Source: Alphaproteobacteria bacterium (GTDB lineage Bacteria > Pseudomonadota > Alphaproteobacteria > Sphingomonadales > Sphingomonadaceae). Taken from it: 14,484 nucleotides of DNA. The stretch is from NCBI GenBank assembly GCA_005882415.1, contig VBAE01000099.1, forward strand, positions 1 through 14,484. Reading direction: 5' to 3'. Positions 5,812-11,680 of this stretch are shown one piece after another. The notes beneath the pieces were generated by a model that was given only the letters and a program-made list of their open reading frames with translations, was not told the origin of the DNA and did not search any database. Position numbers and translations under genes: made by a program. Numbering within the stretch: position 1 is the first letter of the stretch; every line of letters starts with the position of its first letter.

Positions 5812-7448
5812 GCGGCATGTTCTTCGTCGAATAGGCTTGCCTGCGATCCAGCGGGTTCGCTCTTCACCTCCGCCAGCGGCAGATTGGCGACGTTGAGGCT
5901 GTAGTCGTCATGTCCCCATTCGCAGCGGCCGCGAATATGGTTCGGTATCTTGCGCACGGTCAGATTTGGCCAGAGTTCGGGATTTCCCCGGAAGGCGGCG
6001 CAGAGGATCAACAGCGAGCGGGCCTCGCCAACATCCTCGCTCAGCGCGATCAGTTCCTCCGGTCCCAGGGTTTGGGTGGTGACATACAGGAAGTCGCTTT
6101 CGGACGAATGGCCCTGCTGCCAATACACGTCTGGGCTTGGCGCGTAGGTGAAGCCCTCCAGCTTGCACAGCGCCTGCGCCAGCATGGCCGGGTCGTACTC
6201 CTTGCTGATGACCTCACGGCCCCATTTATCCTTTTGGAGTAGCGATGGCGCGAGTTCGTAATAGCGAAACCCGCCGCCTCCTTTCCATTCGAACGCCTTG
6301 CTGATCCCGCCCTGATCCTCGCCGTCGACCACCTTTTTGAGACGCGGAACAATGTGAGTCGTGGCATGATCGCCGATCTCTACCATGACCCAGCGCCGCC
6401 CCATCTTGTGCGCAACCGCGCCGGTAGTGCCTGAGCCCGCGAAGGAGTCGAGAACGAGATCACCGGGATTAGTAGCTATCTGCAGAACGCGTTCGATAAG
6501 CTTCTCGGGCTTTGGTGTAAGAAAGACGTCGTCTCCGGCTGCCGTTAACGCCCTTACCTCTGCTTTCGCCTGGGCGTTTTGTCCCGCCTCCTCGTGGAAC
6601 CACATTGTCGCTGGAACAACGCCCTGCTTCACCTCGGATAGGTAACGCTTAATACGCGGAATCGAACGGCCATCTCGGCCCCACCAAACGCGCCCATCGG
6701 CGTCAAGATCTTTGAAGGTTGCTTCAGACACACGCCAGTAGGTTCCCGGAGGAGGCGTAAACACTACGCCAGATGGAGACAGGATTTCATAACTTCCCAA
6801 GCTATAAAAGTTTCGCGCTTGCACCGCGTTAGTCGTCCAAGGGCCTCTCGGGTCGTTGTCGGGATTTGTATAGCTCGCATTAAGCTCGTCGGATCTAGGC
6901 AAGAGATTACGACTCCAAGAGTCCGATGACTTTGCAAACACTAGGACATGATCGTGCATATCTGAAAGGAACCTGGCGGAGTTCTTTACAGTGTAGATCT
7001 TCTGCCAAATCACGTTTGCAATAAAGTTCGCTCTCCCAAAAATCTCGTCGCACAGCACCTTCAGATAGTGCGCCTCATTGTCGTCGATGGTGATCCACAA
7101 CGAGCCGTCTTCAGAAAGCAGGCGGCGGATAACCTCTAGACGATCGCGCATAAGGCCGAGCCAGATTGAATGCTCCAGCCCGTCGTCATAATGAGTGAAG
7201 GCGCTGCCGGTGTTGTACGGCGGATCGATGAAGACGCATTTCACCTTGCCCGCGTAGTCCGCCTCCAGGGCCTTGAGCGCGAGCAAGTTGTCGCCGTGGA
7301 CCAAAATATTGTCGAAAATGTCGTTTTCGCTTACCCTTGCAACGGCATGGTAGCTCTTTTCCGTATCCTCGATCAGGATGCGTGGCTCCAGCCGAGGCCG
7401 ATTTTCCTTCCCCACCCAAGTCAGCTCGAGTTTCTGCTTTTTCGTCAT
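5808..7448 (-). CDS. Beta-class adenine-specific DNA methyltransferase (type III Mod-like)
   Basis: A 546-residue methyltransferase that would transfer a methyl group from S-adenosylmethionine to the N6 of adenine. Catalytic motif IV, FIDPPYNTG (73-81), precedes the cofactor motif I, DSFAGSGTT (334-342), which is the beta-class order seen in type III Mod proteins. The roughly 250 residues between them, about 90-310, should hold the target recognition domain. Part of the DNA coding for that region is markedly less GC-rich than the flanks, which suggests domain exchange. The C-terminal 180 residues probably contact Res or the partner subunits. Start is ATG at 7448, overlapping the AIPR stop as ATGA. 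The gene could supply the protective mark for the whole operon, and its recognition sequence cannot be read from the DNA. Confidence 0.93.
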   Translation of the reverse strand: MTKKQKLELTWVGKENRPRLEPRILIEDTEKSYHAVARVSENDIFDNILVHGDNLLALKALEADYAGKVKCVFIDPPYNTGSAFTHYDDGLEHSIWLGLMRDRLEVIRRLLSEDGSLWITIDDNEAHYLKVLCDEIFGRANFIANVIWQKIYTVKNSARFLSDMHDHVLVFAKSSDSWSRNLLPRSDELNASYTNPDNDPRGPWTTNAVQARNFYSLGSYEILSPSGVVFTPPPGTYWRVSEATFKDLDADGRVWWGRDGRSIPRIKRYLSEVKQGVVPATMWFHEEAGQNAQAKAEVRALTAAGDDVFLTPKPEKLIERVLQIATNPGDLVLDSFAGSGTTGAVAHKMGRRWVMVEIGDHATTHIVPRLKKVVDGEDQGGISKAFEWKGGGGFRYYELAPSLLQKDKWGREVISKEYDPAMLAQALCKLEGFTYAPSPDVYWQQGHSSESDFLYVTTQTLGPEELIALSEDVGEARSLLILCAAFRGNPELWPNLTVRKIPNHIRGRCEWGHDDYSLNVANLPLAEVKSEPAGSQASLFDEEHAA

Positions 7449-9238
7449 GTCACGTCTTTGATTTGCGGCGCCTTGGAGGCGAGATACTTGAATAGGTCGA
7501 CCTGATAGGGTTGGCCCGTTACGGACTTGGCCCGCAACGCCTTGAGCGTCGCATCTATAGCCACATCATACTGCCGGGCCATCAGCCTACGGATGACGTC
7601 CAGGGTCCGGTCCTGGTTCTTTGAAATTGCGAGAGGGCCCGGCCAGGAGATCGACTGGATTATATCCCAAAGATGCTGGCGCAATTTATCGTAAGGCGCG
7701 CTGCCCAATGACCTGAGTTTCTGCATCTGAACCAGATCGTTCCCGCCGATCACCTCTCGAAACTGCTTCGCGAAAACGAACCCCATCGCATATTCGCTAT
7801 GCTTGTAGGCTTTGCGCTCATCATACCAGCAGCCGCGCACGGAGGCCGCCACCTGTTCCCTGATATAACGGTAAACAGAGACCGCATTCGCCAGCCTGAT
7901 TGAGCTCAGCGACTGGCTGAAAATCTGCTTGTAGGGTTCCCCATCAGTCTTCTGGAAATCGGGGAGTGACCGCTTCATCCACACCGGATACCGCGGGTCG
8001 AGTTCGAGCAGTGCCAGCGCCTGAATGGCTTCCGCGACCATGATACGATTTGGATTGTAGCCCGTCACCGTCTCCCCAACGCGATAGACATACTCGATAT
8101 CCAGGTGCTGCAACTCGCGCCGAATTCGTTCCTGCTCCTCGTCAAGCGCAGCGAAGGCGATCTCTTTCACATCGTTCTGGTGGTTACGGGCGCGGGTCAC
8201 GTCCTTGCCGAAATCCCCCTCTGCATCCGCTTTGATCAGCGTGATCATCACGTTGGCATCGGAAATGTCCGCGTCAGGATTCTCGGCAACGAAAGTGGCG
8301 GTCGACGCGACGGTCTGTGCCCCGTTGATGACTGAAAAGCCGCTGAGTTCGAATTCGCGATACTCGGTTTTCACCCCGCCTTTGGGAGCAATCTCCTCGC
8401 AGAGCGCGGTCACGCCGTTATTCAGATATTGGAATCGCCCGGGCTTCGTTGCCAAGGTTCCCATGATTGCTTCGTTCACCGGCGTCTTGTGGCCGAGCCA
8501 GGTGCGGATGTTTTTCTGGTAGAGCGCCTTTCCGTGCTTCTTGTGCAGGTCGGCCAGGTCGGAGAGTGCCACCGTCCCATAATAAGCAATCTTTGGTTCG
8601 GTCGCCTCACCGTAATTGTGCAGCTTGATGCGGCAGTTGACGGGCTCGACCGCATTGACGCTATGAAGCCCGTCTACCGTCCGCGCTGCATCAAAATCGA
8701 GAATGGCATCCCTTAGGCGTGCTTCTCCTCCGGCCTTGTCCGCGAGTAGCTCCTGCATCGCCTTCGCGGCGTGGACGTGGATCCCCTCGCCCGTGTGCGC
8801 GACGACTACCTCCACATGATCGCAATGGTCGAGGTAACCGCGAATTTGCGTTTCTCTATGAAGGATGTTTTGGTTGAAGTTTGAAAAATCCCCGTTCACC
8901 AGCTTCCGGATGCCTTGTGTGAACGCCAATGCCTCCTTCTGGGTGAAAGCAGAGGTGTCCTTCAGCTTGGCCTGCACCAGATAGAGCGTCTTCGTCCTAG
9001 CGTGATAATAGATCGCATCGATCCCATAATCATCGAAGTCATCGACGACCGCCTTTGCCGCCCGCTTCGGATCAAGCTGGCAAATGTGATCGAGGGCAAA
9101 CGCGGCAAACGATCGGTCTATATTTTTACTCAGGTCCTCCGCTTCGCTCTTCGGTTTGAGCAGCTTCGGTAGATGCGGAACATAAATCTGTTCCAGATGC
9201 CTTTTCAGGATGGCAAATTGTTCAGGACGGATGGGCAT
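7445..9238 (-). CDS. AIPR-family protein with N-terminal Mrr-like nuclease motif
   Basis: A 597-residue protein of the AIPR (abortive infection phage resistance) family. The core is recognised by NIRTWLG (243-249), then FQYLNNGVTALC (269-280) and INGAQTVAS (304-312), in the usual order. Upstream, YGIDAIYY (71-78) and YLVQAK (86-91) form a D74...Q89-x-K91 pattern, as in Mrr-type PD-(D/E)xK enzymes that use Gln for the usual Glu. A nuclease role is therefore plausible. AIPR proteins occur in defence loci, including the MutL-Z1-AIPR (mza) systems. The start is ATG at 9238: an open frame runs further upstream to 9457, but it overlaps the ATPase gene and its first 73 codons look like shadow sequence. 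The gap to the ATPase stop is 4 bp. The 3' end overlaps the Mod start by 4 bases. Confidence 0.88.
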   Translation of the reverse strand: MPIRPEQFAILKRHLEQIYVPHLPKLLKPKSEAEDLSKNIDRSFAAFALDHICQLDPKRAAKAVVDDFDDYGIDAIYYHARTKTLYLVQAKLKDTSAFTQKEALAFTQGIRKLVNGDFSNFNQNILHRETQIRGYLDHCDHVEVVVAHTGEGIHVHAAKAMQELLADKAGGEARLRDAILDFDAARTVDGLHSVNAVEPVNCRIKLHNYGEATEPKIAYYGTVALSDLADLHKKHGKALYQKNIRTWLGHKTPVNEAIMGTLATKPGRFQYLNNGVTALCEEIAPKGGVKTEYREFELSGFSVINGAQTVASTATFVAENPDADISDANVMITLIKADAEGDFGKDVTRARNHQNDVKEIAFAALDEEQERIRRELQHLDIEYVYRVGETVTGYNPNRIMVAEAIQALALLELDPRYPVWMKRSLPDFQKTDGEPYKQIFSQSLSSIRLANAVSVYRYIREQVAASVRGCWYDERKAYKHSEYAMGFVFAKQFREVIGGNDLVQMQKLRSLGSAPYDKLRQHLWDIIQSISWPGPLAISKNQDRTLDVIRRLMARQYDVAIDATLKALRAKSVTGQPYQVDLFKYLASKAPQIKDVT

Positions 9239-9242
9239 CTTT

Positions 9243-11498
9243 TCAGCTTGGCCTCTTGAGCGGGTGCAAGCGGCGCGTGTCACCGCTGTTGCGCCAGTAG
9301 CTGCCGGATTTGCCGTTGCTAGGCCAGCCGTAGGAGGGGCAAACGAGCGAATCGACCAGTTCGAGCACCTGCTTAGCGAAGCCGATGCCATCGGTATCGA
9401 GCAGGTCGAACGAGATTGCCTTGAAGTGCGCGCCGAAGGCGTTGCGCGCCTGCGCAATCCGCGTCAGCTCCTCCAGAATGGGCTTGAGGGCCACGGTGCT
9501 AGCGGGGGGCGCCGCTGCGTCGGTAATCCCGTCGCGCATTTCGACTTTGAGTGCCTCCCGGAGCTTGCCGCTGATGGCAGGCAGTAGGTCTCCGAGCGTG
9601 TAGGCCGCGCCATGACGGCGAGGCACGGGGCATTCGTATTTCTGGGTGAGATAGTCGAGCGCGGCTTCGAGGATGACGCCCGCCTTGCTGCATACTGCCT
9701 GGGTGTCGGCCGGCGATTCCGCAAGCAAGGTCCTCAATCGCTCGACTTCGGGCAACGAGCTGATGATGCGGATACCATCGTCGATGGCCCAACCGGTCAG
9801 TTCAACGAATTGACACGGTTGGCCGGGCTTTAGCCATCCCCAACGGTATTTCTCGCGCCATGGTCGGTAGTGCGTCGTGACGATGGTGTGCTGGAAGTCG
9901 GCGCTGACCTCGTAGATCGTGCCGATGACGCGCTCGACGTGCGGCTCGTCCACGCTGCCGAGCACGTCGTCGAGGATCAATACGGTTTCGGGCGCACGGT
10001 CGCGGGCGGCGAGCGCGAGGAAAACGCAAAGGCCAAGTGTATCGATCAGAGAAGCGCGGCGGGCGGGGTCGAGCTCCAGCGCAATCTTGTCTAGTCCCTC
10101 TCCGGGATGAATCTTGTCGTAGAGCTTGCCGACTTCTTTAGCGATGTCGCCGATGATCCCGTCCGTGAATTTCTGGCGCTCTTCGACGCAGTGTGCGAGC
10201 GCCTTGTCTAAATTTGGGATGAGAGTGGAAAGCTCCACAACCCGCGCCGCATTCGTGTCGTAGCGGTCTGCGGCAGCTTTCAATTGCGTCCGAAACTTGC
10301 TCTCACCGCGCCAACTCGCTTCGGCGTCGGCCCAGGACGCCGCCTTTGCTTCGTTAGCGAGAAGCCAGGCGGGAAGTGCCGCCGGATCGGTAGGCGCAGC
10401 CGATGTCGGAAGTTGGACTCCCGCTTTCCATTGATGTGCCGTCTGCGCGTCCGAAAGGGCGGCGACTGCCTTGCTGTAGTCCGCCTCGGCCTGTTGCAAA
10501 CCGGTTTTGGCGGCATTCAGCGCAGTTTGCGCCTGCCTCTTCTTCGCGTTGGCGGCCGTGAGCGCTCCAAGTTGCGCTAGCGTGGTTTTTACCGTCTCGG
10601 CCAAATCGCCGATCTTCTCTTGGCTTTTGCAAAGCGGGCACTGTTCCGCATCCGGATGCGCGTGGAGATAGGCTTCGCCAGCCGTCAAGACGCCTTCCCG
10701 TTCCGCCGCTTCGCTATCAACGGTCGCCAGCGCGTCAGTCTGGGCTTGATCCGCCGCGTCGGCGGCTGTCTGCGCAACACCTACGGCGTTCTGCTTGCCT
10801 TCCAGCTTTTCCGGGAAGGATTTGAGCGCGTCGAGTGCCCCGCGCAGTTTGCCAATCGCCGCGATGTCGGCTTCCAGCCCTGTGGTCGGTTCCGCCAGCT
10901 TCTGTTTCGCCCACTCAACCGCGTTCAACCCTGCGGGGCTTCCGGCCGCTTCGTAGGAGCTTTGGAGTTCCTCAAGGCTTTGTGCTTCCGCCTGCTGTGC
11001 CGAAACGAGTTCGCCGGAGAGGGCCTTTCCCTGCTGCCGCAGCGCTTCTTCCGATCGCTCGAAAGCGTCGATGTCGATGAAGCGCTTGATCGCATCATAC
11101 CGCTTAGCGGGCTGCGTCTCAATCAACTCTAAGATTTGGCGCTGCCTTAAAAGCTCGACCCGTGGGGCCGTCCCGCTAAGGACGGTCGTCATGTTTCCAG
11201 CCAGCTTGCCGGAACAACTGCCGTCGCTGGTGGCCAGCTCGACCGCAACCTCATGTGCGGGCTTTCCGACGGTTCGCCAGTATTTCCGGACGCCCGCGCC
11301 CAGCCCTCGGCTGTCCAGTGATCCCACATTGTCTTTCGCAAGGAACTCGAACGCATCACAAATGGTGGTCTTGCCGGTGCCATTCTCGCCGTAAATCAGG
11401 GTAAGTTTTTTGCCCTTTTCGAAATTGAGCGCAAACGTGCTAGCCGAGCCACGAAACGCGGTGAGGGTCAGCGATTGCAGGGAGGCAGGCGTCGTCAT
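9243..11498 (-). CDS. SMC/Rad50-like AAA ATPase with CPLC zinc-hook motif
   Basis: A 751-residue ABC-type ATPase of the SMC/RecF/Rad50 kind. Walker A is GENGTGKTT (37-45) and Walker B with D-loop is VLILDDVLGSVDEPH (506-520), followed by an H-loop TTHYRPW (541-547). Between them lies a long Ala/Gln/Glu-rich coiled coil (about 145-450), broken by QCPLCKSQ (286-293), which would be a Rad50-type zinc hook for dimerisation. The signature motif expected before Walker B is not recognisable: the sequence goes from LDPARRASL straight to IDTLGLCVFLALA (476-497). Residues 550-751 form an extra C-terminal domain that I cannot name. Such ATPases in defence loci act as DNA-end or structure sensors that control a nuclease. 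Start is ATG at 11498, overlapping the previous stop as ATGA. Confidence 0.87.
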   Translation of the reverse strand: MTTPASLQSLTLTAFRGSASTFALNFEKGKKLTLIYGENGTGKTTICDAFEFLAKDNVGSLDSRGLGAGVRKYWRTVGKPAHEVAVELATSDGSCSGKLAGNMTTVLSGTAPRVELLRQRQILELIETQPAKRYDAIKRFIDIDAFERSEEALRQQGKALSGELVSAQQAEAQSLEELQSSYEAAGSPAGLNAVEWAKQKLAEPTTGLEADIAAIGKLRGALDALKSFPEKLEGKQNAVGVAQTAADAADQAQTDALATVDSEAAEREGVLTAGEAYLHAHPDAEQCPLCKSQEKIGDLAETVKTTLAQLGALTAANAKKRQAQTALNAAKTGLQQAEADYSKAVAALSDAQTAHQWKAGVQLPTSAAPTDPAALPAWLLANEAKAASWADAEASWRGESKFRTQLKAAADRYDTNAARVVELSTLIPNLDKALAHCVEERQKFTDGIIGDIAKEVGKLYDKIHPGEGLDKIALELDPARRASLIDTLGLCVFLALAARDRAPETVLILDDVLGSVDEPHVERVIGTIYEVSADFQHTIVTTHYRPWREKYRWGWLKPGQPCQFVELTGWAIDDGIRIISSLPEVERLRTLLAESPADTQAVCSKAGVILEAALDYLTQKYECPVPRRHGAAYTLGDLLPAISGKLREALKVEMRDGITDAAAPPASTVALKPILEELTRIAQARNAFGAHFKAISFDLLDTDGIGFAKQVLELVDSLVCPSYGWPSNGKSGSYWRNSGDTRRLHPLKRPS

Positions 11499-11680
11499 TG
11501 AGTGTCCGCCTTTGCCGACGCCAGGTCGATCTCAAGTTTCCAATCTTCGCCCCGCATCGTGCCCGCCGCGACCTTCGCGACCAGCGCATCGCGCCTTTCC
11601 TTACGCAGCAAGCCGGATTGGATCAGCCGGTCCACGGTCAAAGTCGCCAGCTTCGCCGACGGTGCCTCGCCCTCACTCAT
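11495..11680 (-). CDS. Small protein of unknown function, 61 residues
   Basis: I do not recognise this family. The protein is mainly polar and helical. LTVDRLIQSGLLRKERRDAL (residues 14-33) looks like an amphipathic helix-turn-helix-like pair, followed by AKVAAGTMRGEDWKLEIDLA. There is no signal peptide or membrane segment. ATG at 11680 is chosen over the GTG at 11692 because GGAGGG sits just upstream of it and because it overlaps the SNF2 stop as ATGA, the same coupling used elsewhere in the operon. Its 3' end overlaps the ATPase start in the same way. Being kept between two large genes with overlaps on both sides suggests a real gene, perhaps an adaptor or assembly partner of the helicase or the ATPase. 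Confidence 0.72.
   Translation of the reverse strand: MSEGEAPSAKLATLTVDRLIQSGLLRKERRDALVAKVAAGTMRGEDWKLEIDLASAKADTQ

Noticed and set aside
9239..9457. Upstream extension of the AIPR reading frame
   Set aside because: It overlaps the conserved end of the ATPase gene and encodes Ser/Arg/Ala-rich shadow sequence; MPIRPEQF at 9238 is a better start.
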